Shown in pieces: positions 1 through 6,878 of a DNA stretch of 28,707 nt; within the stretch, counting starts at the first letter, position 1; each line of letters starts with the position of its first letter. Source of the DNA: an uncultured Bacillus sp. Its GTDB lineage: Bacteria > Bacillota > Bacilli > Bacillales_B > DSM-18226. The DNA is taken from assembly GCF_946478885.1 (NCBI RefSeq), contig NZ_CAMLDX010000042.1, forward strand, positions 1 through 28,707, read 5' to 3'. A program made the translations under genes and the position numbers. The notes below the pieces were generated by a model. That model was not told the DNA's origin and did no database searches. It saw nothing but the letters and a program-made list of their open reading frames with translations.

Positions 1-22
1 CAGAGGCTTTCAGCCGCAGAGC

Positions 23-48
23 AAACCACCAGTTCACACTGGTGGTTT
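23..48 (+). terminator. Stem-loop, probable terminator of the upstream gene
   Basis: An 11-bp perfect inverted repeat (AAACCACCAGT / ACTGGTGGTTT, 4-nt loop) is followed by a short T-rich stretch (TTTTGATTTTC). It lies before the promoter of the first gene, so it most likely ends a transcript entering from the left edge. The T tract is interrupted, so efficiency is uncertain. Confidence 0.55.
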
Positions 49-81
49 TGATTTTCGTTGCCTTTCTGAACGTTGTATAGT

Positions 82-109
82 TTGAATGATATAAATCTGA
101 TAGTATAAT
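82..109 (+). promoter_or_regulatory. Sigma-A-type promoter of the helicase gene
   Basis: A perfect -10 hexamer TATAAT (104-109) is preceded, 16 nt upstream, by TTGAAT (82-87), close to the TTGACA consensus. An in-frame ATG at 108 lies inside the -10 box and cannot be the start. This supports the downstream ATG at 156. Confidence 0.6.
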
Positions 110-155
110 GAAGCATACATGTGAAACCAATTTAATCTATTTTAAGGAGAAAGAA

Positions 156-1298
156 ATGACTGAACAACTCATTGCTCAATTAAGGCCGTCCATCCGCAAA
201 GTATGGGAAAAGTCGGGCTTTGTCCGCCCGACATCCATCCAATCCTATGCGATTCCACCTATTCTCGATAAAAAGGATATTATCGCTCAATCACCAACAG
301 GCACAGGAAAAACTTTGGCATATCTCCTTCCTGTTTTGCATGCAATCGATACGGAAAAGCTGACCGTTCAGGCCGTCATTCTAGCCTCGTCACAGGAACT
401 TGTGATGCAGATATTGTCTGAAATCCAAAAATGGTCGGAGGACAGCGGGATTCGCAGTGCATCATTTATCGGCGGGGCAAACGTGAAACGGCAGCTCGAA
501 AAATTGAAGAAGCATCCGCATATAGCTGTCGGCACCCCTGGCCGTATTTTGGAATTGATTAAACAAAAAAAATTAAAAATGCATGAAGTCAAAACCGTTG
601 TTCTCGATGAAGGAGATCAATTATTGGTTCCCGAACATCTCGAAAGCATCAAGCAAATTATCAAGTCCACATTAAGAGAACGTCAGGTTGTCCTTTTCTC
701 TGCCACCTTACCGGAGATAACCGTTAAACTTGCCAGGGAGCTGACAAACGAAGCCGAGGTTATTTCTGTTCAAAAGGATGAAACCATTGAAGCGGCAACA
801 GTAGAGCATATTTACTTTATAAGTGAAACACGTGATAAAATTAAACTGCTCGAAAAAATATCTCGTCTCCCATCAGTAAAAGCGCTCGTATTCGTCAAGG
901 ATATAGGTAATTTAACAGTGCTTTCCGAAAAGCTGCAATATAAACAAATAAAAGCTAGTCTGCTCCATAGTGATTTAAATAAAATGGAACGGCAAAAGTC
1001 TTTACGTTATTTCCGCCAGGGAAAAACATCGCTGCTGCTGGCTACGGATGTAGCAGCACGGGGACTGGATATCCAGGGAATTACTCATGTGGTTCACTAT
1101 GATTTTCCGAAGGATTTAAATCAATATGTCCATCGTTCAGGCCGTACAGGCCGATTTGGAGCAGCGGGAACCGTCATATCACTGGTTACGGAAAGGGAAG
1201 AACGCGAAATAAAAAAGTATGCTCGTGAACTAGGAATTTCCTTGGAAATCAAACGATTCCATTCAGGAAATATCGTCGATGTTCCAAAAAGAGGCTAA
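156..1298 (+). CDS. yfmL: DEAD-box ATP-dependent RNA helicase, YfmL type
   Basis: The 380-residue protein has the two RecA-like domains of DEAD-box helicases. The Q-motif region is around residues 21-36. Walker A SPTGTGKT is at 46-53, TPGR at 127-130, Walker B as DEGD at 151-154, SAT at 182-184, ATDVAARGLD near 300 and HRSGRTGR at 326-333. Length and sequence resemble Bacillus subtilis YfmL (about 376 residues), a non-essential helicase linked to ribosome assembly and cold fitness. The usual PTRELA motif reads SSQELVM here, and motif II carries Gly where DEAD has Ala. ATG 156 is chosen because AAGGAG lies 6-10 nt upstream and an upstream in-frame ATG (108) falls inside the promoter. There is no C-terminal extension, which fits YfmL better than CshA or CshB. 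It is a single-gene unit with its own promoter. Confidence 0.85.
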   Translation: MTEQLIAQLRPSIRKVWEKSGFVRPTSIQSYAIPPILDKKDIIAQSPTGTGKTLAYLLPVLHAIDTEKLTVQAVILASSQELVMQILSEIQKWSEDSGIRSASFIGGANVKRQLEKLKKHPHIAVGTPGRILELIKQKKLKMHEVKTVVLDEGDQLLVPEHLESIKQIIKSTLRERQVVLFSATLPEITVKLARELTNEAEVISVQKDETIEAATVEHIYFISETRDKIKLLEKISRLPSVKALVFVKDIGNLTVLSEKLQYKQIKASLLHSDLNKMERQKSLRYFRQGKTSLLLATDVAARGLDIQGITHVVHYDFPKDLNQYVHRSGRTGRFGAAGTVISLVTEREEREIKKYARELGISLEIKRFHSGNIVDVPKRG

Positions 1299-1326
1299 TT
1301 CCGTTCTACTGTGCAACTAGAAATCC

Positions 1327-1355
1327 GTATAAAGAGCTTCATTTTACTCATACTA
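1327..1355 (+). promoter_or_regulatory. Candidate sigma-G (forespore) promoter
   Basis: GTATA (1327-1331), a 17-nt spacer and CATACTA (1349-1355) resemble the sigma-G pattern (GHATR, 17-18 nt, CATNHTA). It sits about 70 nt upstream of a 44-codon gene with a good ribosome binding site. The match was found by eye and could arise by chance. Confidence 0.35.
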
Positions 1356-1423
1356 TCACTGTACGAATAAGAGCATAGTGGGGATCTCTCAAGGCTCTAT
1401 TAAGAAAAGGGAGCAGTGGTATC

Positions 1424-1558
1424 ATGGGCAGAACAAAAAGAGGAAACGCAAATGCACAGCGCAATAAAAATAAGAAAAAAGGCTCGCGGGTAAGCGAGGA
1501 GCTGGTCGAATTTTCAACGAGCAGCAAAGAAAGAAAGGACCAGCCTGTTATTGATTAA
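1424..1558 (+). CDS. Small basic hypothetical protein, 44 residues
   Basis: The short reading frame starts at ATG 1424 behind AAGGGAG (about 11 nt upstream) and ends at TAA 1556-1558. The N-terminal half is very rich in Lys, Arg and Asn (MGRTKRGNANAQRNKNKKKG). The C-terminal half is more acidic and polar. No membrane segment or signal peptide is present. The composition recalls small spore-associated Bacillus peptides of the YfhD kind, but I cannot assign a family. A sigma-G-like promoter upstream would fit a spore protein. Its last codons form the left arm of the following stem-loop, an arrangement seen for short genes that end in their own terminator. It is too short to prove coding by statistics. 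Confidence 0.55.
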   Translation: MGRTKRGNANAQRNKNKKKGSRVSEELVEFSTSSKERKDQPVID

Positions 1559-1569
1559 CAGGCTGGTCC
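1537..1569. terminator. Bidirectional terminator overlapping a stop codon
   Basis: A perfect 14-bp stem (GGACCAGCCTGTTA with its complement) encloses a 5-nt loop (TTGAT). On the minus strand it is followed by TTTCTTTCTTT, a good terminator tail for the gene ending at 1613. On the plus strand the tail is weaker (AACTTTGTT). It overlaps the last six codons of the 44-residue peptide gene. Confidence 0.75.
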
Positions 1570-1612
1570 AACTTTGTTACGCAGTTCATACATAGACTGG
1601 ACTGGAATGTCA

Positions 1613-2098
1613 TTAAGAAACTAAATAGGCGTGAATACCTGATGCTAAATATTCGTTCATTTTATTCTTGGCAAATTGAAAAGCATCGATCTCTGTCAGC
1701 CGTTCTTTATAGGGTAATTTTTTGTCTGTTTCAAAGTGATGTCTGAACCCGGGATCAAGATCCTGCATAACATGGCGAAATTCATGAAACAGAGTCTCCA
1801 TTAACGGGAGAAACTGATCAAATTTGAAAATGAAAATGATTCCCAGTTCACGCCAGTAAATGCCTGACGCAAATCGTAAATATTCATCTTCTTCATCCCC
1901 TAATTCAGAAATAATTTTGTTAGCCTCAAGAATGGAACAAAAAATAACCGGAATATCGATGAAAGTATCTAAGTGTTTATAGAGAGCCTGAAATACGCTT
2001 TTAAGATTCCATGAGAATTCATTGTCTAAAACATACCATTGATGATGCTGCTGTGAAATTTCCCGTTTCTCTAGAACAGGAAGCAATGAGATGTCCAA
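1613..2098 (-). CDS. Putative HEXXH zinc metallopeptidase-like protein (possibly DUF3920 type)
   Basis: The protein has 161 residues. HEFRH at 105-109 is a zinc-binding HEXXH motif. About 27 residues later, EIDAFQFA (136-143) looks like the third-ligand helix of ImmA/IrrE-like peptidases, where a Glu is followed by Ala and Phe-Ala. There is no signal peptide or membrane segment, so it is probably cytoplasmic. The start is TTG (2096-2098), with GGAGGA about 9 nt upstream on the minus strand; no ATG fits better. Similar short HEXXH proteins of unknown role occur in the Bacillus cereus group, and the DUF3920 label is from memory. Substrate and role are unknown. It ends just before a strong minus-strand terminator and is transcribed alone. 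Confidence 0.65.
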   Translation of the reverse strand: MDISLLPVLEKREISQQHHQWYVLDNEFSWNLKSVFQALYKHLDTFIDIPVIFCSILEANKIISELGDEEDEYLRFASGIYWRELGIIFIFKFDQFLPLMETLFHEFRHVMQDLDPGFRHHFETDKKLPYKERLTEIDAFQFAKNKMNEYLASGIHAYLVS

Positions 2099-2451
2099 TT
2101 GAGTATCCTCCGTTCCTCTGGATGTAATTTTTATAGGATATGCCCGATAGGATGTCTTTTATACTATTGACATAATTCGGCATATTTCGTCATTTTTCTC
2201 CTATTTTAGTAAAAAAAAGACAAATAGTAAAGTAATTGTTTATTTTGTTCATTCTGTGAATTTTGCGAGGTATTAGCAATAAAGGGGAGATAGAGAGAAA
2301 CAGCTTGTTTTTTTGACCTGGCAGAATAGAAACAGTGGTAATAGAAAAGTGTTACAGAGATAAGAGATTGAATTTTCCGTCAATAAAATAAATGCAGATG
2401 CAGAAACGACATCTTTGATAATCATTTCTGCACATTGATGAATCATTCTCT
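2099..2451. other. Intergenic region without a recognisable gene
   Basis: This AT-rich 353-bp gap separates two minus-strand genes and must hold the promoter of the HEXXH protein gene. A 60-codon minus-strand open frame (2273-2455) has no convincing ribosome binding site and a composition typical of translated noncoding DNA. I see no clear terminator after the oxidoreductase stop at 2452. Confidence 0.5.
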
Positions 2452-3978
2452 TCATTCCATTTTTCGAAGGGGTTTATTAGTCGGTCCTTCTATCACCTCG
2501 CCATCAATCGTATAGCGTGAACCATGACAGGGGCAATCCCATGTTTTTTCGCTATGATTCCATTCGCATTCGCAGCCAAGGTGTGTACATGTTGTATCCA
2601 CAATGTGGAGAGCTCCTTTCTGGTCCTTGTACGCTCCTGCACGCTTTCCATTCACTATCACAACAGCACCTTCATTAGGGTGTAAATCATTTACATCCTT
2701 TGATACATATTCTAATTTTCCCTTTAATAGATGTGCCGCTACATCCGTATTAAAGCTGATTAGTTTTTTGATGCTTGGGTCCACTTTGAAGCGACGCGTC
2801 GGTGAAAATAAGTCATGATAAGGGTTTTTGTTATTAAGAATGATGTCCGCCAGCAGTCTGGCTGCTGTGGTCCCGTTCGTCATTCCCCATTTTTTATAGC
2901 CGGTCGCAACAAGGATTCGCGGATTATCCGCAGTAATTTCTCCAATATAAGGAAGCTTATCGATTGTGATTAAGTCTTGGGTACTCCAGCGGTAGTTATA
3001 TTCTTTAATTCCCAAGGTGACATCGGCAAATGCTTCAAGAGCAAGATAATGAAGCAGGGTGTCAGGACCCTGCCCTGTCTGATGATTCTCTCCCCCAACG
3101 ATCACAAGCGGCTCTCCGTTAACAGGTGTGTAGCGCAGCGAACGGGTTGGTTCATCTACACTTAAATACATCCCTCCTGGATAGTTCATCTTTGCTTTAA
3201 TGCCGATTGCGTATGAGCGTTCAGGATGCATTCTTGCAAAATACAGACCTTTTTTATCGAAAAAAGGAAAGTGGGAGGCAATGATTAAATGACTGCACGA
3301 AATACGGTGACCGTCCTGTGTCAGAACCGTCGGTGTGTCACCTTCCTCGATATCAACCCCAGTAGTATTTTCGAAAATCAAACCACCTTCTGTGATAAAA
3401 TCAGCGGCTAAATGCTTTAAATATTTTAATGGATGGAATTGTGCCTGCCTTTTCATGACAAGTGCATTTTTGATCGGAATATCAAAGGGGATGGAGCTTT
3501 CCTGATTCCCCATAATCTTCAGCTTTTGATAGGCCTCGGCTTCTTTTTCCAGCTTTTTAGCATAGGGGTCTGTAATAGCGTACAGGAATGCATCCTCTGT
3601 GCTAAAATCACAATCAATGTTCTTTTCCTGAATTGTGTTTGCGATCCAATGCATGGAACTGTCAGCTGCCTGAAAATAAAGACCGGCCCTTTCTTCTCCA
3701 AAATGCTGTATGAGTTCATCATAAATTAATCCATGCTGGGCCGTGACCTTCGCTGTTGTATGTCCAGTTGTTCCATTTAAAATATTACCTGCCTCAAAAA
3801 TTGCAACGTTTAAGCCAGCTTTTTTCAATATGGAACCTGCTGTGATTCCTGTAATCCCGCCTCCGATGACAGCCACATCAACAGAGATATTTCTGTTCAG
3901 CTTTTCGAAGGATGGAAAGGATAGCTCCCGCCAGTAAGGTTCCGGGAATTGCGGCATTTTGCTTGCAGAATCAGTCAT
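2452..3978 (-). CDS. yhfW: FAD-dependent oxidoreductase with C-terminal Rieske [2Fe-2S] domain, YhfW type
   Basis: The 508-residue protein is a DAO-family flavoprotein fused to a Rieske domain. The FAD-binding dinucleotide fold is at the N-terminus (VIGGGITGITAG, about 38-48), followed by the GTTGHTTAK signature. The Rieske cluster ligands are the C and H of CTH (464, 466) and of CPCH (482, 485). A second Cys pair (469 and 484) could form the usual disulfide. Length and architecture match Bacillus YhfW (about 509 residues), whose substrate is not established. The start at 3978 is chosen over an in-frame ATG 8 codons upstream because AGGAGGG lies 7-8 nt before it. There is no signal peptide, so it is probably cytosolic. 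It appears monocistronic. Confidence 0.85.
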   Translation of the reverse strand: MTDSASKMPQFPEPYWRELSFPSFEKLNRNISVDVAVIGGGITGITAGSILKKAGLNVAIFEAGNILNGTTGHTTAKVTAQHGLIYDELIQHFGEERAGLYFQAADSSMHWIANTIQEKNIDCDFSTEDAFLYAITDPYAKKLEKEAEAYQKLKIMGNQESSIPFDIPIKNALVMKRQAQFHPLKYLKHLAADFITEGGLIFENTTGVDIEEGDTPTVLTQDGHRISCSHLIIASHFPFFDKKGLYFARMHPERSYAIGIKAKMNYPGGMYLSVDEPTRSLRYTPVNGEPLVIVGGENHQTGQGPDTLLHYLALEAFADVTLGIKEYNYRWSTQDLITIDKLPYIGEITADNPRILVATGYKKWGMTNGTTAARLLADIILNNKNPYHDLFSPTRRFKVDPSIKKLISFNTDVAAHLLKGKLEYVSKDVNDLHPNEGAVVIVNGKRAGAYKDQKGALHIVDTTCTHLGCECEWNHSEKTWDCPCHGSRYTIDGEVIEGPTNKPLRKME

Positions 3979-4043
3979 GTAATAACCCTCCTGTTCAGTC
4001 ATCTCGCAGATTATTTTTCCATAATACCGTATAACTATACGAA

Positions 4044-4090
4044 GACGGTGTCAGGCACCAAAAATGGACATTTGTCCGCACTTGGAGGAC
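4044..4090 (+). repeat. Structured intergenic repeat, copy 1 (three small hairpins)
   Basis: This copy shares GGTGTCAGGCACC and its overall 44-nt layout with the copy at 5389-5433. The parts are an imperfect palindrome GGTGTCAGGCACC (4047-4059), the hairpin GGACATTTGTCC (4066-4077), and a second possible pairing of GTCC (4074-4077) with GGAC (4087-4090). The last two pairings compete for the same GTCC. I recall similar elements as common intergenic repeats in Bacillaceae, but that is not verified here. Confidence 0.65.
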
Positions 4091-4106
4091 ACGCATATAT
4101 ATACTG

Positions 4107-4134
4107 ATAAATCGATAAGTTTTATCGATTTTAT
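4107..4134. promoter_or_regulatory. Inverted repeat upstream of the PLP enzyme gene, possible operator
   Basis: AAATCGATAA (4109-4118) and TTATCGATTT (4122-4131) form a perfect 10-bp inverted repeat with a 3-nt spacer. There is no T tract, so it is not a typical terminator. It lies upstream of a possible -35 (TTGACC, 4176-4181) and might bind a regulator. Confidence 0.35.
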
Positions 4135-4175
4135 GGAATAAGTAAGTTAATTGCGCTAAAATAAAATCTATCAAA

Positions 4176-4204
4176 TTGACCATTGAAGATGTCCGGATTG
4201 TTAA
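4176..4204 (+). promoter_or_regulatory. Weak candidate promoter of the PLP enzyme gene
   Basis: TTGACC (4176-4181) followed after 17 nt by TGTTAA (4199-4204) is the best sigma-A-like pair before the gene. The -10 match is poor. No S-box or T-box leader is recognisable in this 5' region. Confidence 0.3.
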
Positions 4205-4248
4205 TTTGAAATAGGTGTGCCATTTTTTATGGAAAGGCAGATGAAATC

Positions 4249-5385
4249 ATGAAATTTGAAACATTGCTCGTTCATACGGGTAAAAAACAAAACCGCATTA
4301 TTAAAAGTAAAATAACTCCAATTTATCAAACGTCGGCCTTTACTTTCGATGATTTAGATGAGGTGGAAGGGTTTTATGAGGGAAATGGAAATTACCTCTA
4401 TTCCCGCAATGGAAATCCAAATACGGACGAATTGGGAGCGGCTGTTGCCCGACTGGAGGGAGCGCCGTCCGGTGTAGCGGCTTCTTCAGGTTTGTCAGCT
4501 ATTCTAGCAGGTGTCTTGGCTATTGCTAAATGCGGAGATCACATTGTAGCTGCAGAAGACTTATATGGCGGCAGCTTCCATCTGATTAAAGAAGAACTGG
4601 CGGATTTTGGCATTGACGTTACTGTTGTACCATTTGCCGATTTGCATAGGATTGAGGAAGCGATACAGGAAAATACAAAGCTTCTTTATACAGAATCAAT
4701 TACAAATCCAATGCTGCGTATCGAAAACATAGAGGCTATTGTCAAGATTGCCAAAAGGCATCAGTTAATGACATTGGTTGATAACACCTTTGCCTCCCCT
4801 TATCATTGCCAGCCATACAGAAAAGGAATCGATTTAGTTGTTCATAGTGCCACAAAATATATTGGCGGACATAGCCATATAACCGCAGGTGTCTTGGTTG
4901 GTCATGAAGAATTAATCGCAAAAGCGGCGGCGAAGGTTACAAATCTTGGTATGAATCTTAGCCCTTTTGAAGCCTGGTTAACCGGCATTGGACTAAAAAC
5001 GTTGGCTCTTCGAATGAAAGAACAGTCATCCAACGCTAGACAGCTTGCACTTGCGCTTCGTGAACATCCGTTGATCAAAAAAACCTATTATCCGTTTGAA
5101 CAGGGGGAAGAAGGATTTGGAGCGATTGTAACGATCGAAGTAGACGATACCGTTGATATCTTCGAATTCTTTCGCGCACTCTCATGGGTAAAGTTTGCTC
5201 CAACTCTTGCAGGTGTCGAAACAACCGTATCCCATCCGCTTAAAACATCGCATCGCGCCCTCCCGCCGGAAGCACAGAAGGCATTGGGCATTACAATGGG
5301 ACTTGTCCGAATCTCAGTCGGAATCGAGGCGGCAGAGGACATTATTGCCGTCTTCACCGAAGCGCTAGAAAAAGCAAAAAAATAA
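4249..5385 (+). CDS. PLP-dependent Cys/Met metabolism enzyme (cystathionine gamma-synthase/lyase family)
   Basis: The 378-residue protein belongs to the fold-type I Cys/Met PLP family. The PLP-binding lysine is K203 in HSATKYIGG, preceded by the cofactor Asp in LVDNTF (D178). The family YxR motif is at 51-53 (YSR). The C-terminal LAGVETTVSHP and LVRISVGIE are typical of the family. It acts in the cytosol on transsulfuration substrates. Sequence alone does not separate cystathionine gamma-synthase (MetI-like), cystathionine lyases (MetC, MccB) and O-acetylhomoserine enzymes. It is not in a met operon, so I give no symbol. ATG 4249 has GGAAAGG about 12 nt upstream. It is a single gene between two copies of a hairpin repeat and is followed by a terminator. 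Confidence 0.85.
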   Translation: MKFETLLVHTGKKQNRIIKSKITPIYQTSAFTFDDLDEVEGFYEGNGNYLYSRNGNPNTDELGAAVARLEGAPSGVAASSGLSAILAGVLAIAKCGDHIVAAEDLYGGSFHLIKEELADFGIDVTVVPFADLHRIEEAIQENTKLLYTESITNPMLRIENIEAIVKIAKRHQLMTLVDNTFASPYHCQPYRKGIDLVVHSATKYIGGHSHITAGVLVGHEELIAKAAAKVTNLGMNLSPFEAWLTGIGLKTLALRMKEQSSNARQLALALREHPLIKKTYYPFEQGEEGFGAIVTIEVDDTVDIFEFFRALSWVKFAPTLAGVETTVSHPLKTSHRALPPEAQKALGITMGLVRISVGIEAAEDIIAVFTEALEKAKK

Positions 5386-5388
5386 TTA

Positions 5389-5433
5389 CGGTGTCAGGCA
5401 CCGAAAAAAGACAAGTGTCTCCTCTTAGGAGAC
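5389..5433 (+). repeat. Structured intergenic repeat, copy 2
   Basis: GGTGTCAGGCACC (5390-5402) is identical to copy 1. The middle hairpin AGACA-AG-TGTCT (5409-5420) differs from copy 1 by a paired G:C to A:T change. GTCTCC (5417-5422) also pairs perfectly with GGAGAC (5428-5433). The total length from the first G to the last C is 44 nt, as in copy 1. It begins 4 nt after the stop codon of the PLP gene. Confidence 0.65.
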
Positions 5434-5438
5434 ATGAT

Positions 5439-5471
5439 AAAGAACCGAGGAGAGAATCCCGGTTCTTTTTT
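5439..5471 (+). terminator. Rho-independent terminator of the PLP enzyme gene
   Basis: Arms AAAGAACCG (5439-5447) and CGGTTCTTT (5460-5468) are followed by a run of T. It directly follows repeat copy 2. Confidence 0.75.
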
Positions 5472-5517
5472 GTGATCGGCTCTTTTGCGGTGGGCCCATA
5501 AGTCCTGCTTTGTCTAC

Positions 5518-5560
5518 GACTCAAGTCTGATATGAAAATACATTTCCGGATCGTTATAGA
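5518..5560 (+). promoter_or_regulatory. Candidate LiaR operator and promoter of the lia operon
   Basis: GACTCAAGTC (5518-5527) is a perfect 4-2-4 palindrome inside TACGACTCAAGTCTGA. It resembles the ACT/AGT dyads bound by LiaR/VraR-type regulators. A -10-like TATAGA (5555-5560) lies 16 nt after a poor -35 (TGAAAA, 5533-5538), as expected for a promoter that needs activation. The first lia gene starts at 5609 behind AAAGGAGG. Operator identity is inferred from position and symmetry. Confidence 0.5.
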
Positions 5561-5608
5561 AAGAACGTGAAAAAGGTAAGATGAAATCAAGAAAGGAGGC
5601 AGCAATAA

Positions 5609-5953
5609 ATGAAAAAATTTGGTTTGCTTTTAATAGGAGGAATCGCTGCTATTGTTCTGCTGCACAATCTTGCCCCAATAGTTGCGATGGTAATCAGCCT
5701 TGCCATTCTGTACTTTGTCGTTAAAAGATTCCTGCTGACCGATTCGCTCTTAATGAAAATCGGATGGGGAATTGTCGGTTTTATGGCATTAATGGCCTCT
5801 GCATCAAATATTCCGGCAGTATTAGGCATTGCGGCTGCTTATGTCCTGTATGTCGTTTATAAAAATTGGAATAAATCGAAAGTAATTAGCGAAGAAAAAA
5901 ACGACCCATTCGTAAATTTTGAAAGACAATGGTCGCAAATGACAAAAAACTAG
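5609..5953 (+). CDS. Small membrane protein of the lia/psp operon (LiaI-like, Lmo0954 type)
   Basis: The 114-residue protein has two or three hydrophobic segments (about 3-40 and 49-85) and a charged cytoplasmic tail ending in FVNFERQWSQMTKN. Proteins of this kind precede a pspA gene in Listeria (Lmo0954) and take the place of liaI in the B. subtilis liaIH unit, where LiaI helps anchor LiaH at the membrane. The start ATG has AAAGGAGG about 10 nt upstream. It is the first gene after the candidate LiaR-controlled promoter and is followed by the PspA gene after 134 nt. Sequence similarity to LiaI itself is low, so I assign the role from context. Confidence 0.7.
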   Translation: MKKFGLLLIGGIAAIVLLHNLAPIVAMVISLAILYFVVKRFLLTDSLLMKIGWGIVGFMALMASASNIPAVLGIAAAYVLYVVYKNWNKSKVISEEKNDPFVNFERQWSQMTKN

Positions 5954-6087
5954 GACGCAACAAAGAAAATAATCAGTTCTTTCATTACTCAGAGAAAGAT
6001 GGATAGAAGAACCATGTAAGCAGTGCCATCCCCCCGCACAACGACATGGAGTATCAACATACATCAAAAATAAAGGAGAAACTGAAA

Positions 6088-6750
6088 ATGGCTAATTTAT
6101 TAACTAGAATTAAAAATACAATCTTAGCTGATTTACATGGGGCATTGGATCAAAAAGAACAAAAAAACCCAATAGCCTTGTTAAATCAATACTTACGTGA
6201 ATGTGAGCAAGAAACAGAAAAGGTTCGCAAATTATTAGAAAGACAGTACAGATTAAAGGATGAATTCACACGTGAATACCAATATGCAGCGGAGCTTGCT
6301 GCAAAACGTAAGTCACAATCGGATATCGCGGCTAACGCTAATGAAACAGAGCTGTCCCAATTTGCCGCAAATGAACAGCAGCAGTATGAGGAACGTGCAG
6401 TACGCCTGAAGGAATTAATGAATCAGGCAGACCGTCAGCTCGTTGATTTAGAGCAAAAATATGAGGAAATGAAACATAAGCTGAAAGATATGAATATCCG
6501 TCGTCTAGAATTAATGGGACGTGAAAATGTAAGCCGGGCACAGAGTAAAATGAATACCGTTCTAGACAATCAGGCTTACTCAAACCATTCCTATTCACGC
6601 TTTCAGGAGATTGAATCCTATTTGGATCGCTTAGAGCAACAGGTGAACAGTTCCTATTACCGTAACACTATTGACGCAAGAATTGCCCAGCTTGAAAAGC
6701 AAAATAATCGTCTTGATTTGAAAAAGGATGAAACAAGTTCAATTTCTTAA
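6088..6750 (+). CDS. liaH: PspA/IM30 family phage shock protein, LiaH-like
   Basis: The 220-residue protein is almost wholly alpha-helical and coiled-coil, rich in Glu, Lys, Gln and Arg, with the PspA opening LLTRIKNTILADLHGALD. LiaH of B. subtilis has 225 residues. PspA proteins form oligomers that bind stressed cytoplasmic membranes. ATG 6088 is chosen because AAAGGAG lies 10-16 nt upstream, and the upstream in-frame ATG (6046) has no ribosome site. It follows the small membrane protein gene and is followed by a hairpin plus T tract, so it is probably made in large excess over the sensor genes. The name rests on both family and the adjacent LiaFSR set. Confidence 0.85.
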   Translation: MANLLTRIKNTILADLHGALDQKEQKNPIALLNQYLRECEQETEKVRKLLERQYRLKDEFTREYQYAAELAAKRKSQSDIAANANETELSQFAANEQQQYEERAVRLKELMNQADRQLVDLEQKYEEMKHKLKDMNIRRLELMGRENVSRAQSKMNTVLDNQAYSNHSYSRFQEIESYLDRLEQQVNSSYYRNTIDARIAQLEKQNNRLDLKKDETSSIS

Positions 6751-6770
6751 GATAAACTGGTATTCTATAA

Positions 6771-6806
6771 TGGGGCAAGGGGTAGAGGTTCCCTGCCCCA
6801 TTTTTT
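6771..6806 (+). terminator. Terminator or attenuator between liaH and liaF
   Basis: TGGGGCA (6771-6777) pairs with TGCCCCA (6794-6800), extended inward by GGG/CCC past a bulged A, and is followed by six T. No promoter is evident before liaF, so partial read-through would give low liaFSR and high liaIH expression, as in B. subtilis. Confidence 0.75.
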
Positions 6807-6878
6807 ACTAGCGTGAAGAAACAGAGCGAAAAGATTTCTGCGGTAATTCTCACTGCAACAAGAAGGGAGGAAGGACGG

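Noticed and set aside
108..155. Extended N-terminus of the helicase from ATG 108
   Set aside because: The codon lies inside a perfect -10 box, has no ribosome site, and the extra 16 residues do not fit the family.
2176..2230. Nine-codon minus-strand leader peptide before the HEXXH gene (ATG ACG AAA TAT..., behind AGGAG)
   Set aside because: Ribosome site and start exist but nothing else supports a leader; no attenuator hairpin follows.
2273..2455. Minus-strand 60-codon open frame after the FAD/Rieske gene
   Set aside because: No ribosome binding site, its start overlaps the end of the oxidoreductase gene, and the peptide lacks any recognisable pattern.
6813..6878. Extended LiaF N-terminus from GTG 6813
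   Set aside because: No ribosome site; TTG 6879 has AGGGAGGA at proper distance and gives the normal LiaF length.
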